Below, piece by piece: positions 38,532 to 47,740 of a stretch of DNA of 64,000 nt; the stretch's first letter is position 1, and the number at the start of each line of letters is the position of its first letter. The notes beneath the pieces were generated by a model. It was not told the origin of the DNA. It was given only the letters and a program-made list of their open reading frames with translations, and did no database searches. Origin of the DNA: Brucella rhizosphaerae (GTDB taxonomy: Bacteria > Pseudomonadota > Alphaproteobacteria > Rhizobiales > Rhizobiaceae); NCBI RefSeq assembly GCF_002252475.1, contig NZ_NNRK01000017.1, positions 124,001 to 188,000 of the forward strand. Direction: 5' to 3'. A program made the position numbers and the translations under genes.

Positions 38532-39409
38532 CGACGATATTCCGTGAGAAGGAGGTGGCTTTTCATGAAGGCAGTGCTGGCTGCTAAACGATCACTTTCG
38601 TCCTCGTGCGGGGCGCGCCACTGCGCAAAAGGAACGCCGTAACGATCATCCTGACGGCGGAAAGGTTCAAGCGAAATCGGGCCTGTATAACCGATCTCGT
38701 GTAGTGCGCGACAAACCGCTACCCAGTCTGTTGCGCCCGTGCCAGGAAAGCCGCGGTGATTTTCGTTAGCCTGAAAATGCACGACCAGATCGCCTGCAAG
38801 CCTGATTGCTTCTGGAATTGAGCTTTCTTCCATGTGCATATGGAAAGTGTCGAGCATCAGCTTGATTGCTGGTTGATCAACTGCATCTAACAGTTCGATT
38901 GCTTGTTGCGTCGTGCAAAGAACGTCGCTTTCAAAACGATTAAGCGGTTCGACTGCGAGCAGAATATCGCTTCCGTGAGCATATTCCCCTGCAATTTTCA
39001 GGGCTTTTACGCAGCTATCTTTGCGGCGCAAGCGCTCATCTTCTGAAACGGGCTGAGGAGGGCGGCCAGCAAATACGAGGGGGTTCCCGGTCAGCGGCCC
39101 GCCGACAACCTGCGCGCCGAGTGAATGGGCGCAATCGACAGTGTATTTGAGATAATCGACGCCGCCCTGATAGGCGTTGTTGTCAGCAGACGAGATGTTA
39201 CGTTCAAGATTAACGCGTGCCGCAAGCACGACGCCAAGTCCTGCGTCATCAAGTGCTTTGCGTGTTTCTTTCAGGTCGAGTTCGCCGGGTTCAGGCACCA
39301 GCAACTCCACAAACTCAAATCCGTGTTTACGCATTTTATGGAACAGCGGAAAATGCTCGGCCGTGAAGGGGCGTGCATATTGCATTGAAATCAACCCTAT
39401 GGGGTTCAT
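38528..39409 (-). CDS. Sugar phosphate isomerase/epimerase (TIM barrel)
   Basis: 293 residues from the ATG at 39409, supported by GAGGAAA upstream; the frame runs on upstream but only as a shadow of the permease gene. Barrel signatures are VELLVPEPGE, LLAVEPLNRFESDV, LMLDTFHMHMEESS and FQANENHRGFPGTG, with the metal-binding Glu, Asp, His and Glu of the xylose-isomerase-like family. It resembles D-psicose/tagatose 3-epimerase and IolE/IolI-type enzymes. With the adjacent dehydrogenase it should convert the imported sugar. Confidence 0.87.
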   Translation of the reverse strand: MNPIGLISMQYARPFTAEHFPLFHKMRKHGFEFVELLVPEPGELDLKETRKALDDAGLGVVLAARVNLERNISSADNNAYQGGVDYLKYTVDCAHSLGAQVVGGPLTGNPLVFAGRPPQPVSEDERLRRKDSCVKALKIAGEYAHGSDILLAVEPLNRFESDVLCTTQQAIELLDAVDQPAIKLMLDTFHMHMEESSIPEAIRLAGDLVVHFQANENHRGFPGTGATDWVAVCRALHEIGYTGPISLEPFRRQDDRYGVPFAQWRAPHEDESDRLAASTAFMKSHLLLTEYRR

Positions 39410-39453
39410 GATATTTCCTCGATTGCTTGAAGAATTATTAGGGAACGGAGGTG

Positions 39454-40287
39454 TCAGCCTTTGACTGCCCCCTGTGTGAGGCCGCCGATAAGGCGTTTTT
39501 GAACGAGCAGGAAAAGAATGGTTGCGGGCATAGCGCCGACAACAGCACCGGCTGCCAGCAATCCCCATTCGATCTGGTATTCACCGATCAAGGTTTGGAT
39601 CGCGACTGTAACGGGGCGCACATTTCTGCCACCAAGTGTGAGCGCATAGAGATATTCGTTCCATGCCGTGATGAAGATGTAGATGCCGGTAGAAATAATA
39701 CCCGGCATCATCAGCGGAATGATCACTCGGCGCAGCGCAGCAAGACGCGAGCAACCATCGATCATCGCAGCTTCGTCAAGACTTTTGGGAATAGCCGCAA
39801 CGTAGCTTGTTAGCATCCAGACCGAAAAGGGAATTGCGACCGTGGCGTTTGCGAGAATAAGCCCGAAATAGGTGTCCAGAATGCCGTATTTCCGCATGAG
39901 AATAAAAAGTGGTAGAATTAGCAGCACGATTGGGAACATGTTGATGAGCAGAAACTGCATCATGAACAATTTGCGCCCGATAAAGCGGAAACGCGATAGC
40001 GCATAGGCTGCTGTTACTGAAACCGCCAGGCCCAACACTACTGTACCAACTGCTATGACGAGGCTGTCGAGCATGTTTTTGTAGAACTGGGCTTTGTTAA
40101 AAAGTCGCTCGTAATTATCGAGGCTCCAGCCTGATGGTGACAGGGATACACCGCTCGCTGATAGCTGCTCAGTCGGTGTGAGCGATGTCAAAACCATCCA
40201 TGCGAATGGGGCTAAGGCGAATAATACGATACAGGCGACTGGCAGGTCGGTGGTTAATACGCGTTTGAGCGTGCTTTGACGTTTCAT
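39454..40287 (-). CDS. Carbohydrate ABC transporter permease, MalG-like
   Basis: 277 residues, six predicted helices and EAA loop [20 protein letters not shown]; the C-terminus ends [10 protein letters not shown], as is usual in MalG/UgpE-type permeases. Its start overlaps the MalF-like stop (ATGA). Confidence 0.92.
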   Translation of the reverse strand: MKRQSTLKRVLTTDLPVACIVLFALAPFAWMVLTSLTPTEQLSASGVSLSPSGWSLDNYERLFNKAQFYKNMLDSLVIAVGTVVLGLAVSVTAAYALSRFRFIGRKLFMMQFLLINMFPIVLLILPLFILMRKYGILDTYFGLILANATVAIPFSVWMLTSYVAAIPKSLDEAAMIDGCSRLAALRRVIIPLMMPGIISTGIYIFITAWNEYLYALTLGGRNVRPVTVAIQTLIGEYQIEWGLLAAGAVVGAMPATILFLLVQKRLIGGLTQGAVKG

Positions 40288-41204
40288 TTTTCCACCTCAC
40301 GCATTGTACGGGCAAGATAAAGAACAACCAGAACTCCGAGCAGCAGCGTGAAGGTGACAGCGATTGCTGTGCCATAGCCGAAATCGAGATTTTGTCGCGC
40401 TTTTACGAATGCATAGAGGGGGAGGGTGTAGGTTGAGTAACCGGGACCGCCACCTGTCATGACGAAGATCACGTCCATCGAATTCGCAACCCAGATCACT
40501 CTGAGCAATCCAGCTGTTGCCAAAACCGGAGCGATGCCGGGCAGTGTTACGTTTACGAATTGGCGCCATGGCGAAGCACCATCGATGGATGCCGCCTCAT
40601 ACTGGCTTTTGGGAATGCCCTGTAAGCCTGCGAGGATCATGATCGCAAAGAACGGGAAGCCCTGCCATGTCAGTGTGGCAATGATTGCATAGAGGGCGAT
40701 GTTTGGATCGGCCAGCCATGGAACTGCCTGGCTTACGACCGACAGATTGAGCAATATGTCATTGAGAACGCCAGTATTAGGATCGTAAATCCACCGCCAC
40801 ATGAGTGCTATGACGACACTTGGCAATGCCCATGGAATTATTATCAGTGCGCGGGCCAAACCTCGCCATGGGAATTCCCTGTTGAGCAAGAGGGCGGTTA
40901 TCAGTCCCAGCCCCATCTGTAGTGGTACAGTCAGCCCGATCCAGATACATGTGTTCCAGAATGCAGTCCAAAATACCGGGTCCTGCAACAACTTGACGTA
41001 GTTGCCGAGTCCAACAAATGCTGTTGCTTTTGGTTTGAAAAGTAGCAGGTCGTAAAAGCTTGTCCAAACTGCCTGCACCATAGGCAGGAAGACGATCACC
41101 AGCGTCACGATAACGGCAGGGCTAAGCAACCAGTAAGGCAGCAGTGTTTTGCTTCTGCGGCGAAGGCGCGTCGGTGCGCGGGAAGCGGAGGGCAAAGCGG
41201 ACAT
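40284..41204 (-). CDS. Carbohydrate ABC transporter permease, MalF-like
   Basis: 306 residues with a basic N-terminus (SRAPTRLRRRSK), six helices and EAA loop AASIDGASPWRQFVNVTLPG. It is of the MalF/UgpA type and pairs with the overlapping MalG-like permease. Confidence 0.92.
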   Translation of the reverse strand: MSALPSASRAPTRLRRRSKTLLPYWLLSPAVIVTLVIVFLPMVQAVWTSFYDLLLFKPKATAFVGLGNYVKLLQDPVFWTAFWNTCIWIGLTVPLQMGLGLITALLLNREFPWRGLARALIIIPWALPSVVIALMWRWIYDPNTGVLNDILLNLSVVSQAVPWLADPNIALYAIIATLTWQGFPFFAIMILAGLQGIPKSQYEAASIDGASPWRQFVNVTLPGIAPVLATAGLLRVIWVANSMDVIFVMTGGGPGYSTYTLPLYAFVKARQNLDFGYGTAIAVTFTLLLGVLVVLYLARTMREVEK

Positions 41205-41312
41205 AGGTTATCTATCCATGCTGATGAAAGAACTGGATTTCGACGGCATTTTTCGATGGGAGGCATGACAGCACACTTGTTTGCCACCATGCTAACTCCG
41301 CGAACTATTCGT

Positions 41313-42506
41313 CTAATTTTGGAAAAGCTTTTCCAGTTCCTGCATCATCTGTTCGGAGGTGATTTGCCCAGCGAGTGCGCGTTGCATCGCAATTTGCCAC
41401 GCCGTGTTCACGAATTCTGATGTACCTTCGTTTTGTGGTAGTACATGCGCGAAGGGCAGGGACTCGACTGTAGCATCAACGAACCGGCGATCATGAAGCT
41501 TCCAGTCTTTTGAGCCACTCTTTGTGACCGTCATCTGGCCGGTTGCGCTGTTAAAGGAAACATTATTTTCGCCTTCTGCAAGGAAGGATATCCATTTCCA
41601 TGCAGCGTCTTTCACTTCTGAGGACGAGAAAATCGCAAGCGATTCATCGCCATAGGAGGTCCAGCGATTACCGCTGCATTCAGGTACAGGAACTGCTGAT
41701 ACCTTATCTCCGAGTGCAGAGACGAGATCCTTAGATGAGCCAACATGGTGGATCGTCATAGCAGTTTTACCGGTTTTGAAAGCTGAAATGATCTCCTGAA
41801 ATCCATCATTAGGGGCGGATGGAGGAATGACTTTGTCTTTCTGGAAAAGATCGATCACCCATTGATTGGCTGCCACGGCAGATGGGGTTGTCAATCCTCC
41901 GGGTTTAACCTCACCGCCTTGTGAAAGAACGAAGGCACCCCATTGATCCCATCCACCTTTGCCTCCACGAAGGCCGAAGCCGTAACGATTTGGAGCGTCT
42001 GTCAGCTTGATTGCGGCGTTGCGGAAGTCGTCACAGGTTTTAGGAGGCTCCAAGCCAGCTTCCTTGAAGAGATCAGCACGATAATAAAGATAAAGAACGA
42101 CATACTGAATAGGCAGATAATATTGGTTGCCGTCTGCTGCTTTGTTCAGTTCCAGCAGATTATCGAGCAGGTCATTTTTTCCGGCCCAGCCATCGATCCG
42201 TTCGCCTAGCGGTTCAAGTGCTTCCATTTCCGTCAGACGTGGCTGCGCGAACAGTTTGACCATTGCAGCATCGGGCGCGCTGCCGCCAATGATCGACGTG
42301 TAGAGATTATCATAATAGCTGTTCCACGGAATATTTTCCGCTTCAATTTTAATTTCCGGATTTGCTTTTTCAAACTTGGAAACCAATTCCGACATCGGAT
42401 TTTCCGGATTGTCAAAATGATACCAGAAGCGGACGGTCTCAGCGGATTGCGCGGAAATTGTGAGTGCAGTGGTAAATGCCGCACTAAGCATAATAGATTT
42501 AAACAT
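41313..42506 (-). CDS. Carbohydrate ABC transporter binding protein
   Basis: 397 residues with signal peptide MFKSIMLSAAFTTALTISAQ. The mature start VRFWYHFDNPENPMSELVSK and the segment NIPWNSYYDNLYTSIIGGSA fit family 1 sugar-binding proteins (MalE/UgpB-like). It lies between the esterase gene and the permease genes of the same unit. The sugar is unknown; linkage with an esterase, an epimerase and a Gfo/Idh dehydrogenase suggests a modified or uncommon sugar. Confidence 0.9.
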   Translation of the reverse strand: MFKSIMLSAAFTTALTISAQSAETVRFWYHFDNPENPMSELVSKFEKANPEIKIEAENIPWNSYYDNLYTSIIGGSAPDAAMVKLFAQPRLTEMEALEPLGERIDGWAGKNDLLDNLLELNKAADGNQYYLPIQYVVLYLYYRADLFKEAGLEPPKTCDDFRNAAIKLTDAPNRYGFGLRGGKGGWDQWGAFVLSQGGEVKPGGLTTPSAVAANQWVIDLFQKDKVIPPSAPNDGFQEIISAFKTGKTAMTIHHVGSSKDLVSALGDKVSAVPVPECSGNRWTSYGDESLAIFSSSEVKDAAWKWISFLAEGENNVSFNSATGQMTVTKSGSKDWKLHDRRFVDATVESLPFAHVLPQNEGTSEFVNTAWQIAMQRALAGQITSEQMMQELEKLFQN

Positions 42507-42543
42507 TTCAACTCCTCCCAGTTGTTTAAAAGGCCCCTTCTGT

Positions 42544-43506
42544 TCAGGCCATTCGGCTTAATGCCGTTGCCGCATCCTCCAACGCTGCTTCAGCTGCCGT
42601 TAGTTCATTCGTGTACTGCAGAAAGCCATGCACAACGCCTTCTGTGATGGCTAATTCGTCTTTGCGCCCAATTTTCAAAAGTCGCTCGTGCAACAAAATC
42701 GTATCGGAAAAGAGGGGGTCGATGCCTGCCGCTGTAAGATAGAGCGGCGGCATTTTTTCTAGGGCTGCATCTTTGGCTTGAAGCGGGCAGGCCAGCGGAT
42801 GTGAAACAATGTCTTGTCCACCCGCATACCAGTTCCAATAACGCTTCATTCTGTCGGTGGTCAGTCCGGGACCATTGATGAATGCCTGATACGATGGGGT
42901 GTCAAAATCCATGGCATAGTTGCCATAAAAGAGCAGGGCGCCTTTAGGCAGTGCATAATTGTTTTCTGCCTCATGCAGCATTGCTGAAAGTGCTAAATTT
43001 GCGCCAGCAGAATCGCCTGCTATATAAACGGGGCCAACCAGACCCTCTAATTTTCCATCGATCAATGCCCGCATGGCACCGATGACATCATGAAGGCCTG
43101 CCGGGAAGGGGTTCTCCGGGGCCAGTCTGTAATCAGGCAAAACCGCAGTTAAGCGGGTCTTTTCTGCAAGCACGCGTGCGCAGCGTTCATGTGTTTTGGG
43201 ACTACAAAACGCGAAGCCGCCACCATGAACGAAAAGAATGCTTCCTGGCTTTTTGTTGTGAGGCTCCAGAACAAGCAATGGAGTTTCCTGTGAGCCGACA
43301 GATGGGTTCGCAGCTAGATGTATTGAACGCACATCCTGCATTTCTGGAAGATTGATATTCCAGCGCTGGTTGTTTTTTTCCGCCAATGCGCGCCCTTCTG
43401 CTGATGGAAGCATCGTTGGATCAGGAGTACCAGCGAACTCGATTGCGATTTCTTCGAGAAGAGTCCGCATTTTTGGCAATAGTTCTTGTTTGATGGTATT
43501 TCTCAT
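42544..43506 (-). CDS. Alpha/beta hydrolase, hormone-sensitive-lipase family
   Basis: 320 residues. HGGGFAFCSPKTH is the oxyanion-hole motif of the HSL group, GDSAGANLAL holds the nucleophilic serine, and DPLFSDT and VVHGFLQY carry the Asp and His of the triad. It should be a cytoplasmic carboxylesterase. Its start overlaps the GntR stop by 4 nt. In this unit it may remove an acyl group from the imported sugar, which is inference. Confidence 0.9.
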   Translation of the reverse strand: MRNTIKQELLPKMRTLLEEIAIEFAGTPDPTMLPSAEGRALAEKNNQRWNINLPEMQDVRSIHLAANPSVGSQETPLLVLEPHNKKPGSILFVHGGGFAFCSPKTHERCARVLAEKTRLTAVLPDYRLAPENPFPAGLHDVIGAMRALIDGKLEGLVGPVYIAGDSAGANLALSAMLHEAENNYALPKGALLFYGNYAMDFDTPSYQAFINGPGLTTDRMKRYWNWYAGGQDIVSHPLACPLQAKDAALEKMPPLYLTAAGIDPLFSDTILLHERLLKIGRKDELAITEGVVHGFLQYTNELTAAEAALEDAATALSRMA

Positions 43507-44186
43507 GAAGAGCTGCCCTCTTCAGGGAATATCGCGGGCCCAAAATCGACAATTGTCGCAATGTGATGACGCATAGCAGTCATTGCGGCCTCAGTGTCGG
43601 CAGCTTGAATCGCATCAATGATTGAGCAATGACGCAGTGCTGTTCCACGGAGATCGCGCGTACTGCCACTTTGTGAAATTTTGAAGCGATGATTATGTAC
43701 AAGGCAACGATGCAAAATGGGGTTCAGAGCGGGCAAGTCAGCTTCGTCGAAAATGCATCTGTGAAAATCACGATCAATTGCAGCCAGACGATATTCATCT
43801 TCTTGATCGGCTGCTTGCAGCATCCCGTCCAGCATTCCTTTAAGATCATCCGTCAGCTTCTTGGAGCGACGCATCATGACGCGTGGGATCCCATTACATT
43901 CAATGGAGTTACGTAGACGAAACATTTCAACAGCTTCGTCCGGTGTGCATAGAGAAACCTGTGTTCCCCTATGGCCCTGTCGGAGAACGAGGCCTTCTTC
44001 CTGCAACTGAAGCAGCGCTTCACGCACGGGTCCCTGACTGCATTGAAAATGTGCAGCGATTTCCAGCTCTGTCAGATTGATCCCGGCAGGCAATGTACCA
44101 AGCATAATATCTCGCTTCAGCGCCTCAAATACGACTGCTGCCTTCGGAGGTCTGCTCTGAACGAGTTTGGGTGAAAAATATGCCAC
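43503..44186 (-). CDS. GntR-family regulator with FCD domain
   Basis: 227 residues. Winged helix at about residues 20-85 (PAGINLTELEIAAHFQCSQG, PVREALLQLQEEGLVLRQ), FCD ligand domain after it with the metal-binding pattern (DRDFHRCIFDEA and a later His-rich MRHHIATI). It is the first gene of the sugar unit and is divergent from the ATPase gene with 96 nt between the starts, so one operator could control both sides. Confidence 0.92.
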   Translation of the reverse strand: MAYFSPKLVQSRPPKAAVVFEALKRDIMLGTLPAGINLTELEIAAHFQCSQGPVREALLQLQEEGLVLRQGHRGTQVSLCTPDEAVEMFRLRNSIECNGIPRVMMRRSKKLTDDLKGMLDGMLQAADQEDEYRLAAIDRDFHRCIFDEADLPALNPILHRCLVHNHRFKISQSGSTRDLRGTALRHCSIIDAIQAADTEAAMTAMRHHIATIVDFGPAIFPEEGSSS

Positions 44187-44221
44187 GCCGATACCTGCGC
44201 CTTCTTGCCTAACGCTTCAAT

Positions 44222-44250
44222 TATCATTATTGATAATAATATCGATAATA
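44222..44250. promoter_or_regulatory. Candidate GntR operator
   Basis: AT-rich dyads lie in the divergent gap: TTATCA-TTAT-TGATAA at 44222-44237 and TATCGATA at 44241-44248. Their place between the regulator gene and the ATPase gene makes them likely binding sites for the adjacent GntR protein. Not proven. Confidence 0.5.
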
Positions 44251-44282
44251 GACGTCAAGCAAAAACTCTGGGAGGAGCAAGC

Positions 44283-45362
44283 ATGATCGCCATCACGTTG
44301 GAGCGTATCCAGAAGACTTATGGCACCCATAAAGTCATTCACGATCTCGACTTTCGTATCGAGAGTGGAGAGTTTGTTGTTCTGGTCGGTCCCTCCGGTT
44401 GTGGCAAATCTACTTTGCTCAGAATGATCGCTGGTCTGGAGGATATATCGGGTGGCGAGCTGAAGTTTGGCGATGCTATCGTCAATGAGCTGTCGCCTTC
44501 AGAGCGTAACATTGCCATGGTTTTTCAGGACTACGCGCTCTATCCGCACATGAGTGTGGAGGAGAATATGGCTTTTGGACTCAAGATGCGTGGCTCCAAT
44601 GACAACGACGTATCATCGCGCATTGGAACGGTGGCGGAGACGCTGAAAATTGGTGAATTTCTCGCCCGGCGCCCTGCACAACTTTCGGGTGGTCAACGTC
44701 AGCGCGTCGCTATGGGGCGCGCCATTGTGAGAGAACCCAATGCGTTTTTGTTCGATGAGCCACTGTCGAACCTTGATGCAGCTTTGCGTGTTGAAATGCG
44801 GTTGGAAATCGCAAAACTGCACCGGAAGATTAAAGCAACCACCGTTTACGTGACGCATGATCAGGTCGAGGCGATGACACTTGCTGATCGAATTGTGGTT
44901 ATGAACAAGGGTAATGTCGAACAGATTGGCAAACCGCTCGATATTTACCGCAAGCCTGCTAGTCTCTTCGTTGCACAATTCATCGGTAGCCCAACCATGA
45001 ACGCTCTTCCTGCGGCAGTTCGACAAAATAGCGAAGAGAATCTTGTGCTTTCTTGCATGGATAGAGATGTCTCTCTCGGCTTACAAAACACGCAGCTTAG
45101 CCTTCAGGATCACGTCACGCTTGGCGTTCGGCCTGAAGACCTGTCAGCTTGTTCTGCGCAGGAAGCGTGGTTCAGTGGTGAGCTTGCTGTGGTTGAACGA
45201 TTGGGCAGTCAGATGTTCGGCTATATCGAAATTGGCCACGCTAAAATGCTGACTGTCGAGTTCCCGCGTGATAGCGAGTTGGAGCTAGGGCAACGGGTGC
45301 ACGTCAAAGGAGACGAAAGCCGCGTGCATCTCTTCGACAGTAAAACAGGTAGAAGGATTTAG
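44283..45362 (+). CDS. Carbohydrate ABC transporter ATPase, MsmX/UgpC-like
   Basis: 359 residues from the ATG at 44283, which has GGGAGGAG upstream; the frame is open 26 codons earlier but through the operator region. Walker A GPSGCGKST, Q-loop FQDYALYPHMS, signature LSGGQRQRVAMGRAI, Walker B AFLFDEPLSNLDAAL and a TOBE-type C-terminus (LGVRPEDLSA) are present. It completes the sugar importer whose other parts are transcribed in the opposite direction. Confidence 0.92.
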   Translation: MIAITLERIQKTYGTHKVIHDLDFRIESGEFVVLVGPSGCGKSTLLRMIAGLEDISGGELKFGDAIVNELSPSERNIAMVFQDYALYPHMSVEENMAFGLKMRGSNDNDVSSRIGTVAETLKIGEFLARRPAQLSGGQRQRVAMGRAIVREPNAFLFDEPLSNLDAALRVEMRLEIAKLHRKIKATTVYVTHDQVEAMTLADRIVVMNKGNVEQIGKPLDIYRKPASLFVAQFIGSPTMNALPAAVRQNSEENLVLSCMDRDVSLGLQNTQLSLQDHVTLGVRPEDLSACSAQEAWFSGELAVVERLGSQMFGYIEIGHAKMLTVEFPRDSELELGQRVHVKGDESRVHLFDSKTGRRI

Positions 45363-45401
45363 GCTGTGGTGCGGTTGCATCACCTGCTAAAAGCGAAGTG
45401 A

Positions 45402-45442
45402 TGGCCACATATGGGAAAATGTGATTTTTACAATATGTGCCA
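45402..45442. repeat. Intergenic palindrome, copy C
   Basis: Imperfect inverted repeat TGGCCACATATGGGAAAA / TTTTTACAATATGTGCCA. It resembles copy B with small changes and lies 40 nt after the ATPase stop codon, where it may also act as a transcription-terminating hairpin. Confidence 0.55.
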
Positions 45443-45605
45443 TTTGTAATCACCACTAAGGGGCCGGTAGCGGGCGTAGATCTCGCCCGCGCCCCATAGT
45501 AGCTTCTATTGCATCGCTGGCCTCCAAAAGAGGACAGTTCGCTCCCGACCCCGTTCCAGTCATTCGAAATGATCAGTCATGCATTTTCAGATAATAAAAT
45601 CTGCT

Positions 45606-45956
45606 TCACTTCTGACTAGTGTTTTTCCTCTTTTGGAGTTCAATAAAAGGCAATAAATCGCCGTATTGATAACGAATGGCTTTACCCACTTTTCGGTAAG
45701 GTGGATTCTCAATGCCCTGCACCCGCCGGTTAGCTAACGTTTTTGGGCTTAAACCCAAGAACTAGCGGCTTGCTCAGACGTCACCAGATGGTTAAGCTCA
45801 TAGTTTGTTGAGAGACGGACGTTCTCGAGGACTGTCAGTGTGCGGCGCGAGAAAGCTTAATGACATATTATATTTTCGAACGAAGTGTTCCGTGAGCCTG
45901 AGATAGAGCTGCTCAAGGCTAGGCTGCTCATTTTTCTTCTTAGGCTTTTTCGCCAT
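45606..45956 (-). pseudogene. AlpA/excisionase-like helix-turn-helix gene, frameshifted
   Basis: On the minus strand LVTSEQAAS is followed, one base out of phase, by FLGLSPKTLANRRVQG and YRKVGKAIRYQYGDLLPFIE, ending at a TGA at 45606. Together they form a MerR/AlpA-like DNA-binding domain as found in prophage and island excisionases. One missing T at about 45761 explains the break. An ATG at 45956 starts a basic segment (MAKKPKKKNEQPSLEQ) in yet another phase that merges into it. It lies 290 nt from the 3' end of tRNA-Thr, a usual place for integrated elements. Confidence 0.65.
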
Positions 45957-46248
45957 TTATTTTAGCTCACATGACAATAGACAGCGTTCGATCACGAATG
46001 TGGACGGAATTCGTTGCTAACAGAACAATGAGAATAGTCGAGTTTGACAACGCAGAAATTGTGAAGTGTTGATCGCGACTATGTGCAGCTCCGGACGAGT
46101 ATGATGGTTCTCGAGCGTTTTTCTACAGGATCTTATGCTGCTAGTTAAGGCAATTTTGCCGAGCAGATTACGTTTCGCGAAGGTGATTGCTATTTGATTG
46201 CTAGCATCTTTGTGGTGAAAACGAAAAATAGCTCAATCATGGATTTTA

Positions 46249-46324
46249 TGGTGCCGCTTAGCAGACTCGAACTGCTGACCCCATCATTACGAATGATGTG
46301 CTCTACCAACTGAGCTAAAGCGGC
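46249..46324 (-). tRNA. tRNA-Thr (CGT)
   Basis: 76 nt on the minus strand starting GCCGCTTTAGCTCAGTTGGT (acceptor and D arm), with anticodon loop TTCGTAA in a CATCAT/ATGATG stem, T arm containing GTTCGAGTC, and an acceptor end AGCGGC followed by encoded ACCA. The CGT anticodon reads threonine codon ACG. All stems pair. Confidence 0.95.
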
Positions 46325-46510
46325 CCGGAACCATAGTTCCAAACTCCCGAAGGAATGTCGATCAGTTTGTGACCGAACGGTGCGCTGATAACCAAAAGCA
46401 GGATGGAAAGCAAGGTCCAAAACACATATTCTTCACGTTTGTTAGAGCCAATTTGAAACAAAGCCGCCAGTGTTCGCGATTGGAGGCTTTGTTATCTTCA
46501 TGGATTGTAA

Positions 46511-47479
46511 TTATGCGCCTTGGCAGATCCGGCTGCGCGCTTGCTCGTATTCCTGAGCCAGCCGGTAAATCAGCTGTGCTGCCGGTGCGATTTCCTTAAT
46601 CGCGCCGATACCCTGTCCGCAGCCCCAAATATCTTTCCATGCTTTTGTGCCGTCCTGATGGGCCTTGTCGAAGTCCATCTTGGATGGATCCGCTTCTGGT
46701 AGGTGATCAGGATCCAGGCCGGATTTAGCGATTGACGGCTTCAGGTAATTGCCAGCAATTCCAGTAAAGTAGTTGGAATAGACAATATCAGAAGCGTTCG
46801 AATCGACAATCATCTGCTTGTAATCTTCGGATGCGCGAGCTTCAGTCGTCGCGATGAATGGCGAGCCAATATAAGCAAGATCTGCGCCCATGGCCTGTGC
46901 CGCCAGAATAGCGCCACCATTGGCGATTGCACCGGAAAGGAGCAAGGGGCCATCGAACCATTCGCGAATTTCTTGAACGAGTGCAAAAGGTGAGAGAGCG
47001 CCTGCATGACCACCAGCGCCTGCAGCAACGGCAATAAGGCCGTCAGCACCTTTGCGGATCGCCGAGTTGGCATGTCTGTTGTTGATGACGTCATGCAGCA
47101 CGATACCGCCGTAAGAATGGATCGCGGCATTGACCTCGGGCACGGCACCGAGTGAGGAAATCACGATTGGGACTTTGTATTTCACGCAGAGGCCAAGGTC
47201 GTGCTCGAGCCGTCTGTTGGAACGATGCACAATTTGATTAACTGCAAACGGAGCGGCTGGGCGTTCGGGGTTCGCAGCATTGTAGGTGGCAAGTTCTTCA
47301 GTAATCTCGGCGAGCCACTCATCGAGCTGTGCCTCGGGGCGCGCATTCAGCGCTGGAAATGAGCCGACTACGCCTGCCTTGCATTGCGCCAGCACCAAAG
47401 CCGGATTGGAAATGATAAACAGTGGCGCTCCGACCACGGGAATGCGCAGCCTGTTTTTCAAAATATCCGGCAATGCCAT
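46511..47479 (-). CDS. Nitronate monooxygenase-like flavin enzyme
   Basis: 322 residues from the ATG at 47479 with TGGAGGA upstream; the frame is open further upstream. The protein has the TIM-barrel pattern of the 2-nitropropane dioxygenase family: PVVGAPLFIISNPALVLAQC at the N-terminus, AVAAGAGGHAGALSPFALV with the catalytic His, and LSGAIANGGAILAAQAMGAD with the FMN phosphate site. Members oxidise alkyl nitronates or act as NAD(P)H-dependent flavin reductases. It is a single gene, divergent from the next one. Confidence 0.87.
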   Translation of the reverse strand: MALPDILKNRLRIPVVGAPLFIISNPALVLAQCKAGVVGSFPALNARPEAQLDEWLAEITEELATYNAANPERPAAPFAVNQIVHRSNRRLEHDLGLCVKYKVPIVISSLGAVPEVNAAIHSYGGIVLHDVINNRHANSAIRKGADGLIAVAAGAGGHAGALSPFALVQEIREWFDGPLLLSGAIANGGAILAAQAMGADLAYIGSPFIATTEARASEDYKQMIVDSNASDIVYSNYFTGIAGNYLKPSIAKSGLDPDHLPEADPSKMDFDKAHQDGTKAWKDIWGCGQGIGAIKEIAPAAQLIYRLAQEYEQARSRICQGA

Positions 47480-47740
47480 TTTATCCTCCAAAAATTGACG
47501 TTTCCGTAAACGTAATATTTTTAGCACGGCTTTTGCGAACAGCAACATGAAAAATCTTAGGAGAAAACACGGCAGTATGAGAGCTTATGAGCAGGCTGTT
47601 TTTATAAAGGTCGGGGGAAAATGAGCCTTAAAGTTAATATTTGGTATATTTGACAGTTCTTGCGGGTAGCCAAAATGGGTCCAGAACAGGTAAATGCCTT
47701 GATTCAGACGTTAATTTCGCTGAGGCTCATTTAACCAGCT

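Noticed and set aside
46249..46324. Duplicate of the tRNA-Thr 3' end (attachment site copy) to the left
   Set aside because: No copy longer than a few bases was found by reading; an island border at the tRNA therefore stays unproven.
46190..46420. Open frame of 76 codons across the tRNA-Thr gene
   Set aside because: It is fully explained by the tRNA, which has all stems and an encoded CCA; the peptide has no features.
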